From contig CAVRLX010000032.1 of assembly GCA_963721725.1 (NCBI GenBank), positions 137,595-201,594 on the forward strand: 64,000 nt of DNA. The letters run 5' to 3'. Source of the DNA: RI-153 sp963721725 (GTDB lineage Bacteria > Chloroflexota > Anaerolineae > Caldilineales > Caldilineaceae). The position numbers and the translations under genes were made by a program. Numbering within the stretch: position 1 is the stretch's first letter; every line of letters begins with the position of its first letter. Positions 26,784-36,315 of this stretch are shown here, in pieces. Below the pieces are notes generated by a model. The model saw only the letters and a list, made by a program, of their open reading frames with translations. It did no database searches and was not told where the DNA came from.

Positions 26784-28730
26784 TTATACGTGTGGCTGCG
26801 ATTGCTTCTCTGAAGATGCTGATAGGTTGACATCATCTTCTGGCTCAATCGGTGGCGAATCAAGCTTGAGATCGCTGAGTGTGGCAGCGAAGCCTGGGGC
26901 GGAGAGCAGCAGATCGCCTGTGGACTGGAAGGGGTTAATACCATTCTCACTGTTAAAGACATCTACGTTATAGCTCAACCCGCCGGGGAGGTTAATGGTT
27001 GGTGGCACAACCATATCCAGCCCCAATAGCATGGGTTGTTGCTCGGCCCCGTCGATCTCGTTGACAAAGGCCCCCGTCGCCGGATCATAGCCCACGCGCC
27101 TTCCTTGATTGTCTGTGACCAGAACATGACCTTCGCCGTTCAACGAGATCTCTGTGGTAGATTCGTGACTATCACGGGCAGTCGTAACGCAGAATTTACA
27201 CACCTTGGGGGTCGTGCCGCTGTCCAGAGTACTGAGCAACATCAGCGATCTTGTATTGGCATCTCCCTCCCAATCAGAGGCCGGTGCATTGGGGTTGATG
27301 CTTGCCCCTTCATAGATCCAGGTGTTGACGCTGCGATTGATCTTGATCACCCGGCTGAAATCCTCTGGATAATTGTTGTCATACACATGCACCCAGAAGA
27401 TCTCCCCGCCTTTATTCTCCACAGCATAGGGTGTGACCGCATGCCCTACACCCCCATGGCGCTTCCAGAAGCCAGCTACATAGCGGTCAGCAGCGTTGGG
27501 GTCTTGGAGATTGGCAATTAATTTATCCAGGAAATCTGTGGGCAAGCCATTGGATACGCCCCATCCGTCGCCCTGCCTGTTGAGTGGATTGGCGTTTTGG
27601 CTGCTGTTCGCCAGCCGACCGAGACGACTTGTGCTCTGGGTAACATGGTAAAACGTAATGTAGTTTTGGATGGTCTGATCACGCACGAGATCGAAAACCG
27701 TGGTCGCGTTTGATTGAAATTCACCCGGCTGGGTCTTGCCCTTGAAGGGCAGATCCTGGAAGGAACGCACACTGGCAACCGACATGCCGAAGCAGTGGCC
27801 GCCTTCTGCGCTCTTCAACTGTTGCTCACGCCAGGCCTGCGCGCCGACCGTCAGCACACAGGGGTTGGTGCCCTTCACACAAACATTCGCCCCAAACAGC
27901 GCTACCATATCTTCTGCGGTCAGGTCTGTCTCTTCCGAGGGCGCACCCCAGTTGGGAAAACCAAAGCCATCAGGAACAGGGAAGAAGCCCAGCGAGGCTA
28001 CGATATTGGTGTTGAGAGGTGTTTGCACAACAGGCCCACTATCTTCTACCAGGGGATTTGATGTGCTCTGGACTCGGTAGCCTGTGCTGCTCAGAGTTTG
28101 AGTGGCTGTGACCCGATAGGTGACTCGTTTAGTCTGCCCGGCCTGTAACGTCCCAATGTTCCAGGTTAGGGTACGGTTGTTAAACGTTCCGCCATCGCTG
28201 GCGCTGCCCTCCACATAGAGTGCACCGGTTGGGATTTCATCCGTTACCACCAGATCGGACGCAGGCAGCTTGCCCTGATTTGTAACCGTGAGGGCAAACT
28301 CAAAGGGCACACCCGCTGAAACCCAGGGCGGAGAGTGTTTTTGAATAGAAAGTGAAGCGACAGCGTTGCCCTGGGTCTCGAAGGCTCCGACGTCTATTGT
28401 TGTATTGGCAAAGGGACGTGGATTCCCGGCCAGATCGGTGGCGAGGGTGGCATATTGGCCGACCAGCGTACTGTTGCCCGCATCTACACCCGGCGAATTA
28501 CGTTGGAGTGCATAGTCTCCCGTCGCAGTATCGACGAAGCGAGCGTCGGCTATCTGTTGCGTGTTGGCTCCCCGCTTGATGGGCGTGTTTTTGTACATTA
28601 AGTCATTGCGCACGTTGCTCAGCGAAGAGATTGTAATCCTCGACGATCTCATTCTTCGCCCGCGCCACCGGCAGCCAGACCAATATAGTGGTTGGCGATA
28701 ACATTGTTGTAAAGGGTTGTCGGCCCCCAA
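26784..28730 (-). CDS. Middle segment of the giant gene: choice-of-anchor, DUF11 and putative Cys-peptidase domain
   Basis: 648 residues; the first 40 are out of frame. Then the end of a beta-helix (SPGVDAGNS...IDVGAFETQ), a DUF11 domain (FALTVTNQGKLPASDLVVTDEIPTGALYVEG...RVTYRVTA), and a roughly 300-residue domain with GGHCFGMSVAS, GGVGHAVTPYAVE and VYDNNYPEDF. These look like the Cys, His and Asn/Asp of a papain-like or C39-like fold. Extracellular by context. Function is inferred from the three motifs only. Confidence 0.65.
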   Translation of the reverse strand: MGADNPLQQCYRQPLYWSGCRWRGRRMRSSRITISSLSNVRNDLMYKNTPIKRGANTQQIADARFVDTATGDYALQRNSPGVDAGNSTLVGQYATLATDLAGNPRPFANTTIDVGAFETQGNAVASLSIQKHSPPWVSAGVPFEFALTVTNQGKLPASDLVVTDEIPTGALYVEGSASDGGTFNNRTLTWNIGTLQAGQTKRVTYRVTATQTLSSTGYRVQSTSNPLVEDSGPVVQTPLNTNIVASLGFFPVPDGFGFPNWGAPSEETDLTAEDMVALFGANVCVKGTNPCVLTVGAQAWREQQLKSAEGGHCFGMSVASVRSFQDLPFKGKTQPGEFQSNATTVFDLVRDQTIQNYITFYHVTQSTSRLGRLANSSQNANPLNRQGDGWGVSNGLPTDFLDKLIANLQDPNAADRYVAGFWKRHGGVGHAVTPYAVENKGGEIFWVHVYDNNYPEDFSRVIKINRSVNTWIYEGASINPNAPASDWEGDANTRSLMLLSTLDSGTTPKVCKFCVTTARDSHESTTEISLNGEGHVLVTDNQGRRVGYDPATGAFVNEIDGAEQQPMLLGLDMVVPPTINLPGGLSYNVDVFNSENGINPFQSTGDLLLSAPGFAATLSDLKLDSPPIEPEDDVNLSASSEKQSQPHV

Positions 28731-29881
28731 ACGAAGAGTGCCTCGCCTGGATTGGCGTGCCTTGTCGGTGAAAGTGCTGTTAGATTACAGTCAGCTGGTT
28801 GTCCTTCTGGGTGCGAATGGCAGCAGATATGCCATCGACCGCGCTTGTGATTGCCCGCAAAGAGGCCATCAGTGACAAGGGTATTGTCGCTCCTTGAAGA
28901 AAGAGGGCGCCGCCTCTTTCCGCACTGTTGTCCAGGAAATCGACTATCTTCAATGGTGATATCTTCAAAGGCGAAGATTGCACCACCCTCCCCGGCACTG
29001 TTCTGGCTAAAGGATGTATTGCGGATGGTGGTATTCCTCGCTGCCTGTAAGCCGCCGCCAAGATCGTTGGCATGATTGTCCACAAAATGGACATTCTCCA
29101 GCGTGACGTCGCGATTGGCGATCAGACCACCACCACGTGTAGAGACATCTCCATTGCGCAGGGTCAGATTACGGATAATCAGCCCGCCATTGACTTGTAC
29201 ACCCAGTAGACGGAACCGTGGTGCATCGGCAGCACGTTCAATCGTAGCCCCGTTTCCATTGAGTTGTGTAGCTCTGAAGATAAACGCTCCACTTCCGCCG
29301 TTCCAATTATGAGAGGGTTGGGTCAGCACATAGGTGCATTTCCCGTCCAGTTCAATCGTGCCGCTCTGTTCACCCGCGCTGATGGCTGCCAACAGCGCTT
29401 GTTGTGTACAGGTGACTTGGGGCGGTGTCGTCGCCGTGGCTGTGGGTGATGACGTAGCGGTCTGGCTTGCTGTCGCCGTCGGTGATGGTGTGGCCGTGTG
29501 GCTCGCCGTGGCCGTCGGGGTGTTGGTTACCGTGGGCGAGGGGGTGGCCGTGCGGCGTGGGTGGCGGATGTGGCTGTGGTGACGTGTGGCTGTCGCCGTG
29601 GCTGTTGGGGTGTTGCGTACCGTCTGGGTAGGCGACGGTGTGGCTGTCGGGGTGTCGGTTGCCGTCGCAGTGGGTGTTTCCGTCAGCGTAGGCGACGGTG
29701 TGGCCGTGTCGGTTGCCGTGGCCGTCGCGGTGTCGGTTGCCGTTGGCGTCGGCGTGGCTGTTGGCGTCGGTGTGGCTGCCGGAGAAGCATAGACCGCAAA
29801 GCGGGTCAGGTGATTACGCTGAAAGTAGCACGGTTTTCTGTCTCTGCCTGCTCCAGAACGATTATTCCATCGGTAGACCAT
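28649..29881 (-). CDS. Segment of the giant gene: Thr/Pro linker and parallel beta-helix
   Basis: 410 residues. Begins NHLTRFAVYASPAATPTPTA, then over 100 residues of Thr/Pro/Ala/Ser repeats. A right-handed beta-helix follows (ATIERAADAPRFRLLGVQVNGGLIIRNLTLRNGDVSTRGGG, later LENVHFVDNHANDLGGGLQ), as in pectate-lyase-type surface proteins. Frame breaks occur within the linker (RHHSHIRHPRR) and after EDITIEDSRF. No catalytic residues for a lyase are obvious. Confidence 0.6.
   Translation of the reverse strand: MVYRWNNRSGAGRDRKPCYFQRNHLTRFAVYASPAATPTPTATPTPTATDTATATATDTATPSPTLTETPTATATDTPTATPSPTQTVRNTPTATATATRHHSHIRHPRRTATPSPTVTNTPTATASHTATPSPTATASQTATSSPTATATTPPQVTCTQQALLAAISAGEQSGTIELDGKCTYVLTQPSHNWNGGSGAFIFRATQLNGNGATIERAADAPRFRLLGVQVNGGLIIRNLTLRNGDVSTRGGGLIANRDVTLENVHFVDNHANDLGGGLQAARNTTIRNTSFSQNSAGEGGAIFAFEDITIEDSRFPGQQCGKRRRPLSSRSDNTLVTDGLFAGNHKRGRWHICCHSHPEGQPADCNLTALSPTRHANPGEALFVWGPTTLYNNVIANHYIGLAAGGAGEE
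29410..29790. repeat. Low-complexity DNA encoding the Thr/Pro/Ala linker
   Basis: Degenerate GTGGCTGTCGGTGT-type repeats on the plus strand, coding Thr-Pro-Thr-Ala on the minus strand. Several frame changes of the giant gene fall in or near this tract, consistent with slippage or assembly error. Confidence 0.7.
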
Positions 29882-30606
29882 TGACCGCTCTGTGCATCAA
29901 AGAAGTAGAGCATCAGCGTGTTTTCATCCAGCCCGGCAATGTCGTCGTCTCGATAGGTAACGGTAATACGGATCGGAACGCTGAACGCAAAGCTTGACTG
30001 CTGGTTGCCATCTTGATAGGCGTGAAGATCGAACGAGAGGCCAGCAAATCGAAGACCAGCCGGCGCAGTGCTGGGCCGGCTTGTTCGGTATAGGTGAGGA
30101 CGCTAGGCTGAGCAACAGCCCCCGCGCCAATCTCGAGCCATTGCCTGCTGCCAGTGGGTGGGTGTACGGGAAGGAGGCGGATACATCAGCGTTGACGACC
30201 ACAGCCGCACTGGTGTGATAGCGGTAAGGTTGACACGGCTGCGTTCACCCGCTTGAAACGATGCTGCTTGGGTCGCGATCTCATCCTTGACCCAGAAGCT
30301 ACCAGTTCGCCTGGACGACCGCCATCATAGGCTGGGTGTCTCTGGATTATCCGCCGGAATACGCACACTGTACAGGCTATTTTGTCCACCCCCGCTTACA
30401 ACCGCAGTGGTCAACGTATGGCTCTGGGTAACAGAATGACTTACACGTATTTGCACTACTGTGCCATCGTTCACTGGGGCATTGTCCAGCGCTTGCCGTA
30501 CCGAAAAAGGTATGCGGAGGCTGGGGTGGCATTTGCTCAATCGTCTTGGTAGCTGTGGCTGTGGCTGTGTTGCCTGCTGTGGTGGCTGTGGCCGTGGCTG
30601 TGTTAC

Positions 30607-31182
30607 CTACATCGCGGTCAGCGTAGCTGAAGGCGTGTGGCTCGGTGTCGTCGTTGGCGCAGGCGTTGTTGCCGTAGCCGTAGCTGTTGCTGTGTGACCG
30701 GGTATCACTGTGGACGAAGGGGTTGCCGTGCTACTTGGCGTAGGCGTGGGTGATGTAAAAGACAGCACCTGCCGTGTGCTTTCCCCCCAGTTGAAGGGAG
30801 TGGAGGCAGCTACTGTGGCTTCGCCAAGTTGAAACAGGATCGTATCCCCTGGCTGCCCGCCATCATAGGCAGAAGTATTGGGATTATCAGCAGGAATTCG
30901 GATGCGATACAGGCTGTTTTGCCCGCCACTGCTAAAGACAGCCGTGGTCAGGGTATGGCTTTCGGTGACAGAATGACTCACCTGCACTTGTATATTCGTG
31001 CCATCGGCGACCGGTGCGCCATCAAGGCGCACCGTCCCGAAGAAAGTGTGGGGGGGCTGCGGCGGCAATTCCTCCGCCGCAGCCACAAGCCGGGTTGATG
31101 CTGGCAAGACAAAGAGCAAGCCCAGTAGCAACACCAGTGAACAGAATTTACCGATGCCTGTCAGGGCATCCTTTCTAACCAT
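30607..31182 (-). CDS. N-terminal segment of the giant gene: signal peptide and first repeat domain
   Basis: 191 residues. Signal peptide (CSLVLLLGLLFVLPASTRLVAAA), then a roughly 100-residue beta domain (FFGTVRLDGAPVADGTNIQVQVSHSVTESHTLTTAVFSS...) followed by a Thr/Pro linker. A second, frame-broken copy of the domain lies at about 30190-30540 (VQIRVSHSVTQSHTLTTAVV). Such domains occur as stalk units in Chloroflexota surface proteins. Confidence 0.6.
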   Translation of the reverse strand: MVRKDALTGIGKFCSLVLLLGLLFVLPASTRLVAAAEELPPQPPHTFFGTVRLDGAPVADGTNIQVQVSHSVTESHTLTTAVFSSGGQNSLYRIRIPADNPNTSAYDGGQPGDTILFQLGEATVAASTPFNWGESTRQVLSFTSPTPTPSSTATPSSTVIPGHTATATATATTPAPTTTPSHTPSATLTAM

Positions 31183-31280
31183 CAGTATGGGATCTCATCA
31201 AAGGTATCCTCCCCAAGAGCGGCCAACAGTAGCCTTAATCGACAGTGTGTTGTGGGCATGAGCGTGCATGGTTCAATACC

Positions 31281-32492
31281 CTACTTCTGTGTCAAGGGAA
31301 GGAAGATGCGCCGGTTTGGTTGTGCATTCAGATCGACAAAGCCCGATTGGACATTGTCCCAACCCAGCGTGGCGACGGTTTCATCGGCCAGCGTTAACGT
31401 CACTGTGCGACCCGCACTGCCACAGGCTGGCGTCACGCCGTCCGCCGCCGAGACGTGCAGGGCAAAGGCCATACGTCCGTCGGCTGTCAGTTGCGTAGAG
31501 CCAGTACCACAGATCACGCCATTGATCCGGGCGGTAATGGGCTGACCTGCGCTGGCATTGTGGGGCAGATAACCATAAAGTGTCGTCGGCGGCAGGGCGA
31601 CCATATCAACGGCGAGCGCGGCGCGGGTACTGCCGCCAAAGGTCGCGGTGACTGGTTCGGTAGTGCGCAGCCAGTAGCCGCGGCCATAGACCAACTCGGT
31701 CAGATCGTTGAGCATGGCATCAAAGGGCGCTTCCAACGTGGGATCGAACATCTTCCACGGCGAACTGGCATCGGCGGGTTCATAGCCAAAGACCCGGTCG
31801 TATTTGCCGCTGATGGATTGCAGCGCCTCGCTTACCGGCAGCGTGTTTTGCAGCGGATAGCCAAAGAGATTCCAGCCTGTGATGGGCATGGAGAATTGAA
31901 TGGCCTGAGTGCTGTCGCGCACGACTTTGATGGTCACTGTGCCGGTGTCGGTCAATTCGCCGTCGCTCAGGGTATAGATGAAGCTATCTGTGCCCAGGAA
32001 ATCTGCGGTGGGGGTGTAGATGAAGCTGCCATCCGCTTGTAGGGAAAGGCTGCCGTGGGCAGGATTCGCCTGCACAAGAGCAAGGAGTGGGTTGCTGTCA
32101 ATGTCGCTGTCGTTAATCAGCACGCCATTCACCGCTGCCACCGACAAGGTTGTCCCTTGCAGGGTAAAGTAGCTGTCGTCGGTGGCAACTGGCGCGTCAT
32201 TCACTGGCGTCACGTTGACCGTGACCGTGGCGTCGGCGCTCTGCTCCCCGTCAGAGACGGTGTAGGTGAATGTCTCACTGCCGTTCACATTCAGGGCAGG
32301 GGTATAGCTAATCTGGCTGCCGTTGATGGTGGCGCTGCCGCCTAGGTTGGGTGTGCCCACGGCAAGCAGGGTCAGGCTGCCCTCGGATGAAGTGTCATTC
32401 GCTAGCACATCCAGCGCCGTGCTGACGCTATCCTCGTCTACTGTGAACTGATCATCCAGGGCGCTGGGGCCAAGTTTCAGAGTAAGCGTCAC
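31281..32492 (-). CDS. C-terminal segment of the repeat adhesin: cadherin-like domains and FLP tail
   Basis: 403 residues. Two tandem Ig/cadherin-like domains (DDQFTVDEDSVSTALDVLANDTS...FTYTVSDGEQSADATVTVNVTPVNDAPVATDDSY), then a roughly 200-residue beta domain (GWNLFGYPLQNTLPVSEALQSI..., seen in other secreted proteins as a C-terminal module), ending NRRIFLPLTQK. It continues the 32612-35803 gene after at least one frameshift near 32500-32690. Extracellular. Confidence 0.7.
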   Translation of the reverse strand: MTLTLKLGPSALDDQFTVDEDSVSTALDVLANDTSSEGSLTLLAVGTPNLGGSATINGSQISYTPALNVNGSETFTYTVSDGEQSADATVTVNVTPVNDAPVATDDSYFTLQGTTLSVAAVNGVLINDSDIDSNPLLALVQANPAHGSLSLQADGSFIYTPTADFLGTDSFIYTLSDGELTDTGTVTIKVVRDSTQAIQFSMPITGWNLFGYPLQNTLPVSEALQSISGKYDRVFGYEPADASSPWKMFDPTLEAPFDAMLNDLTELVYGRGYWLRTTEPVTATFGGSTRAALAVDMVALPPTTLYGYLPHNASAGQPITARINGVICGTGSTQLTADGRMAFALHVSAADGVTPACGSAGRTVTLTLADETVATLGWDNVQSGFVDLNAQPNRRIFLPLTQK

Positions 32493-32611
32493 CGTAGCCT
32501 CGGCTGCGTCCTGTGCCGTCCTGGGCAGCGTAGGTGAAGGTCACCATATTGGTTCCGCTCAATTGAGTGGACGCCGTATAGACAAACGAGCCATCCAACC
32601 CTACAGCAACA

Positions 32612-35600
32612 TCACCCTACGGCCGGGTCTGTCACCAAGGCTGGCTGAGAGCACATCGCCGTTGCTCGTCGCTGTCGTTGAGTCAGCAGGCCAGGGGCCG
32701 CCACGCTGAAGACACGTAGCGTGGTGGTATAAGTATCATCCGCAGCAATAGGCTCATCAATGTCGGGAATGCCATTGCCGTTTTTGTCCGGATCGCAGGT
32801 GTCACCAATGCCGTCGTTGTCCACATCAGCTTGATCCGGGTTAACAACACTGGGACAGTTGTCCACATTGTTCTCAATATTGTCACCGTCCCGATCAGGA
32901 TCGCAGAGATCGCCGATGCCATCGCCATCTTGATCGGCCTGATCAGGATTAGAACTGTTGGGGCAATTATCGACATCATCATTGACGCCGTCGCCGTCGC
33001 TGTCAGTGGAGACCAACACAAGATCGTTGCCGCTCTCCCCTTGATAGAAAATTTCAAATGCTTTATCGCCGACGGTGACGCTACTGCCTTCTGTCGATGC
33101 ACCGGCAAAGCCAGCACCGCTGATGGGATCGCTGCCATCATTAACAATAAGCGTGGTTGAACTCCCCCAAGCGGTGACAGTCCCGGTCAATGTGGCACTG
33201 TTAATCGTCACTGTGCCGTTGACCAGCCATTGGTCGTACTCCGTCCCGGGCGTCGTTCCGTTGATATCTACATTCAGCGTTGAGCCGCCGTTGAGAAGCA
33301 GGTTGCCGTTGATGGTAGCCTGATCCGCTGAACTGTTTTTGCCCAGTGTGCCACCGCTATGGGCGGTTACATTGCCATTGACCGTCACTGTACCGCCCAA
33401 AGTGCCATCCGTGCCGACTGTCACGGTGCCTGTGAGCGTGCCTGCGCCGGTGATCGCGCCACCCTGGGCTGTAAAGCCATTTGTGGCCGAAACGGAATTG
33501 CCCAGCACATCCCATTCGCCTGCCGAGACAACCACCGAGGTGAAACTGCGATCAAAGCCATCGGCAAAGATCACATCGCCACTAGGTTTGGCAAAGTCCA
33601 GATTGAAGAGCACCCCCGTGCCGGTGATGGTCTGGTCGCCGGTGCTGACCAGCTTGACGCCAGAGGTGGTGAACTCGTGCGTGAAGGAAGCATCTTGGGT
33701 GGTGATGGTGCCAGTGGAACGGATGTCAAAGTCACCCCCGACACTGCTAATCTGGGTGATGGTGAGGTCAGTGACATTCAAGTCCTGAACCAGAAGCAGC
33801 TGTTGCCCCACGTTGATGTTGGCCGAGGCAATGGTGCCTGTATAGTTGACGGTGTAGCTGCTGTAGTAACTGCCATCGCCGAAGGTCAACACCCCGCCTG
33901 TGATATCTCCACCCCCGGTGAGTGTGCCACCGCCCTGGAGCATCAGGTTGTTGGGGATGCGAACAGCACCGCCGTTGGTGGCTTCCAGGTTAAAGAGTAC
34001 CCCCGTGCCGGTGATGGTCTGGTCACCGGTGCTGACCAGCTTGACGCCAGAGGTGGTGAACTCGTGCGTGAAGGAAGCATCTTGGGTGGTGATGGTGCCA
34101 GTGGAACGGATGTCAAAGTCACCCCCGACACTGCTAATCTGGGTGATGGTGAGGTCAGTGACATTCAAGTCCTGAACCAGAAGCAGCTGTTGCCCCACGT
34201 TGATGTTGGCCGAGGCAATGGTGCCTGTATAGTTGACGGTGTAGCTGCTGTAGTAACTGCCATCGCCGAAGGTCAACACCCCGCCTGTGATATCTCCACC
34301 CCCGGTGAGTGTGCCACCGCCCTGGAGCATCAGGTTGTTGGGGATGCGAACAGCACCGCCGTTGGTGGCTTCCAGGTTAAAGAGTACCCCCGTGCCGGTG
34401 ATGGTCTGGTCACCGGTGCTGACCAGCTTGACGCCAGAGGTGGTGAACTCGTGCGTGAAGGAAGCATCTTGGGTGGTGATGGTGCCAGTGGAACGGATGT
34501 CAAAGTCACCCCCGACACTGCTAATCTGGGTGATGGTGAGGTCAGTGACATTCAAGTCCTGAACCAGAAGCAGCTGTTGCCCCACGTTGATGTTGGCCGA
34601 GGCAATGGTGCCTGTATAGTTGACGGTGTAGCTGCTGTAGTAACTGCCATCGCCGAAGGTCAACACCCCGCCTGTGATATCTCCACCCCCGGTGAGTGTG
34701 CCACCGCCCTGGAGCATCAGGTTGTTGGGGATGCGAACAGCACCGCCGTTGGTGGCTTCCAGGTTAAAGAGTACCCCCGTGCCGGTGATGGTCTGGTCAC
34801 CGGTGCTGACCAGCTTGACGCCAGAGGTGGTGAACTCGTGCGTGAAGGAAGCATCTTGGGTGGTGATGGTGCCAGTGGAACGGATGTCAAAGTCACCCCC
34901 GACACTGCTAATCTGGGTGATGGTGAGGTCAGTGACATTCAAGTCCTGAACCAGAAGCAGCTGTTGCCCCACGTTGATGTTGGCCGAGGCAATGGTGCCT
35001 GTATAGTTGACGGTGTAGCTGCTGTAGTAACTGCCATCGCCGAAGGTCAACACCCCGCCTGTGATATCTCCACCCCCGGTGAGTGTGCCACCGCCCTGGA
35101 GCATCAGGTTGTTGGGGATGCGAACAGCACCGCCGTTGGTGGCTTCCAGGTTAAAGAGTACCCCCGTGCCGGTGATGGTCTGGTCACCGGTGCTGACCAG
35201 CTTGACGCCAGAGGTGGTGAACTCGTGCGTGAAGGAAGCATCTTGGGTGGTGATGGTGCCAGTGGAACGGATGTCAAAGTCACCCCCGACACTGCTAATC
35301 TGGGTGATGGTGAGGTCAGTGACATTCAAGTCCTGAACCAGAAGCAGCTGTTGCCCCACGTTGATGTTGGCCGAGGCAATGGTGCCTGTATAGTTGACGG
35401 TGTAGCTGCTGTAGTAACTGCCATCGCCGAAGGTCAACACCCCGCCTGTGATATCTCCACCCCCGGTGAGTGTGCCACCGCCAGTTAAAATAAGTTCAAA
35501 GCCAGCGTTAATGGTGATCACTGTACCGCTTTGAATTTCTAAATTCAGCACTTGGCTAGTGGCAGCCAAAACAGGATCATTGGTTACATCGGGTACGATT

Positions 35601-35803
35601 ACCGTGTCACTGCTGCCAGGGACAATCCCGCAGTCCCAGTTTGTCGCTGTATGCCAGTCGCTATTGCTTGACCCCGTCCACGTACAGGTGGTAGCTGCCA
35701 AAGTTGGGGATGCTTGCCAAGTCGTGAGCAGCACGGCCATCAAGAGTGCCGCCATCCACATGCCTTTGCCGCCCATTGCAATGTGTTTATACAAACGTTT
35801 CAT
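32612..35803 (-). CDS. Large tandem-repeat beta-solenoid adhesin, N-terminal segment
   Basis: 1,063 residues. Signal peptide (MWMAALLMAVLLTTWQASPTLAA), a CTWTGSSNSDWHTATNWD start, then 4.87 copies of a 129-residue Gly/Thr-rich beta-solenoid unit (residues about 108-735). Next come TSP3-type calcium-binding repeats (DGDGVNDDVDNCPNSSNPDQ, DGDNIENNVDNCPSVVNPDQ, DNDGIGDTCDPDKNGNG). The last 25 residues are out of frame; the protein continues in the 31281-32492 segment, making about 1,500 residues. Probable surface adhesin, by family features. Confidence 0.75.
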   Translation of the reverse strand: MKRLYKHIAMGGKGMWMAALLMAVLLTTWQASPTLAATTCTWTGSSNSDWHTATNWDCGIVPGSSDTVIVPDVTNDPVLAATSQVLNLEIQSGTVITINAGFELILTGGGTLTGGGDITGGVLTFGDGSYYSSYTVNYTGTIASANINVGQQLLLVQDLNVTDLTITQISSVGGDFDIRSTGTITTQDASFTHEFTTSGVKLVSTGDQTITGTGVLFNLEATNGGAVRIPNNLMLQGGGTLTGGGDITGGVLTFGDGSYYSSYTVNYTGTIASANINVGQQLLLVQDLNVTDLTITQISSVGGDFDIRSTGTITTQDASFTHEFTTSGVKLVSTGDQTITGTGVLFNLEATNGGAVRIPNNLMLQGGGTLTGGGDITGGVLTFGDGSYYSSYTVNYTGTIASANINVGQQLLLVQDLNVTDLTITQISSVGGDFDIRSTGTITTQDASFTHEFTTSGVKLVSTGDQTITGTGVLFNLEATNGGAVRIPNNLMLQGGGTLTGGGDITGGVLTFGDGSYYSSYTVNYTGTIASANINVGQQLLLVQDLNVTDLTITQISSVGGDFDIRSTGTITTQDASFTHEFTTSGVKLVSTGDQTITGTGVLFNLEATNGGAVRIPNNLMLQGGGTLTGGGDITGGVLTFGDGSYYSSYTVNYTGTIASANINVGQQLLLVQDLNVTDLTITQISSVGGDFDIRSTGTITTQDASFTHEFTTSGVKLVSTGDQTITGTGVLFNLDFAKPSGDVIFADGFDRSFTSVVVSAGEWDVLGNSVSATNGFTAQGGAITGAGTLTGTVTVGTDGTLGGTVTVNGNVTAHSGGTLGKNSSADQATINGNLLLNGGSTLNVDINGTTPGTEYDQWLVNGTVTINSATLTGTVTAWGSSTTLIVNDGSDPISGAGFAGASTEGSSVTVGDKAFEIFYQGESGNDLVLVSTDSDGDGVNDDVDNCPNSSNPDQADQDGDGIGDLCDPDRDGDNIENNVDNCPSVVNPDQADVDNDGIGDTCDPDKNGNGIPDIDEPIAADDTYTTTLRVFSVAAPGLLTQRQRRATAMCSQPALVTDPAVG
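33599..35482. repeat. 387-bp tandem repeat, 4.87 near-identical copies
   Basis: Copies step exactly 387 bp (for example CTGGAGCATCAGGTTGTTGG begins every unit at the same phase, and only the last, truncated copy at 33599 shows changes). 387 is divisible by three, so the protein repeats as 129 residues. It also keeps an antisense frame open across the region, which is not a gene. Confidence 0.95.
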
Positions 35804-35880
35804 CTTTTTTCCCCCGATTTAAAAATTGTTAGTCAACCCTGATCCAAGAACAGATGGTGCGCGCAGCAAACGGGATCGTT

Positions 35881-36135
35881 TTATCGCATCAAGTCATCCG
35901 CGCCCCCTTCTGGTGGTTGGCTAGGCAAAGATGCATCTTCTTCTTTCGGGAGAAAATGCAGTACATCACTTTCATCTATTTTTTCCATGACGGCCAATAG
36001 ATAAAACAGCAACGCAGCCGGGCCGATAAAAGTCTCTGTCGCTCCCGATAGCGTATTTTGCAGCGAAAGCCGCCAGGGAGCCTGGGCATGGCTGCGCCAC
36101 AGGCGTAGTACATAAGAGTGATAATACTCGGACAT
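35881..36135 (-). CDS. Small LRLWR-signature protein, copy 1
   Basis: 84 residues. Residues 4-50 (YYHSYVLRLWRSHAQAPWRL, then LQNTLSG..ETF..PAAL.FYLLAVM) match the 43840 gene almost position for position; the acidic tail (EDASLPSQPPEGGADD) is unique. No cysteines, no signal peptide, not obviously membrane-spanning. I recognise no characterised family. The gene sits between two giant surface-protein genes and has a 24-bp sequence about 180 bases upstream that is shared with the second copy. AGGGATCTT precedes the ATG. Confidence 0.7.
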   Translation of the reverse strand: MSEYYHSYVLRLWRSHAQAPWRLSLQNTLSGATETFIGPAALLFYLLAVMEKIDESDVLHFLPKEEDASLPSQPPEGGADDLMR

Positions 36136-36193
36136 AAGATCCCTAACTTTGGGATAATGAGAACCGATTTACATGGCTCTAATCAGCAGAGGG

Positions 36194-36245
36194 TCGCCAC
36201 GACACTGTGGGAGAATCGTGCATAGAGTCCGGCATGTGTCGTGGC
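36194..36245. repeat. Inverted repeat in the 36136-36442 gap
   Basis: GCCACGACAC (36194-36203) and GTGTCGTGGC (36236-36245), perfect 10-bp arms, between the LRLWR gene and its shared upstream motif. Role unknown. Confidence 0.55.
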
Positions 36246-36315
36246 AGGGGAGCGGAACACATACAGGTCTCCAGGTTCAAACAAAACAATCAGACATGTA
36301 ATAGCATATACATCG

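Larger units (their letters stand above)
25818..31182 (-). pseudogene. Giant secreted beta-helix/DUF11/Cys-peptidase-like protein gene, broken by many frameshifts
   Basis: One gene of about 1,780 codons read 31182 to 25818. Order: signal peptide; two copies of a VSHSVTxSHTLTTAV...GGQNSLYxxRIPADNP domain; a beta-sandwich ending in TYRDDDIAGLDENTLMLYFF; Thr/Pro/Ala linker; beta-helix; DUF11; a Cys/His/Asn peptidase-like domain; an internal TLYLPIIGK tail; a CARDB-like domain. At least six frame changes and one in-frame stop interrupt it. The open segments are listed separately. Either indel-rich assembly or true decay. Confidence 0.65.

Noticed and set aside
33599..35482. CRISPR-like array
   Set aside because: Units are 387 bp with no unique spacers and are translated as part of an exported protein.
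33359..35488. 709-codon plus-strand open frame over the adhesin repeats
   Set aside because: Antisense shadow: a 387-bp repeat divisible by three keeps any frame open once one copy is open. No start signal, no protein features; the opposite strand has a signal peptide and known domains.
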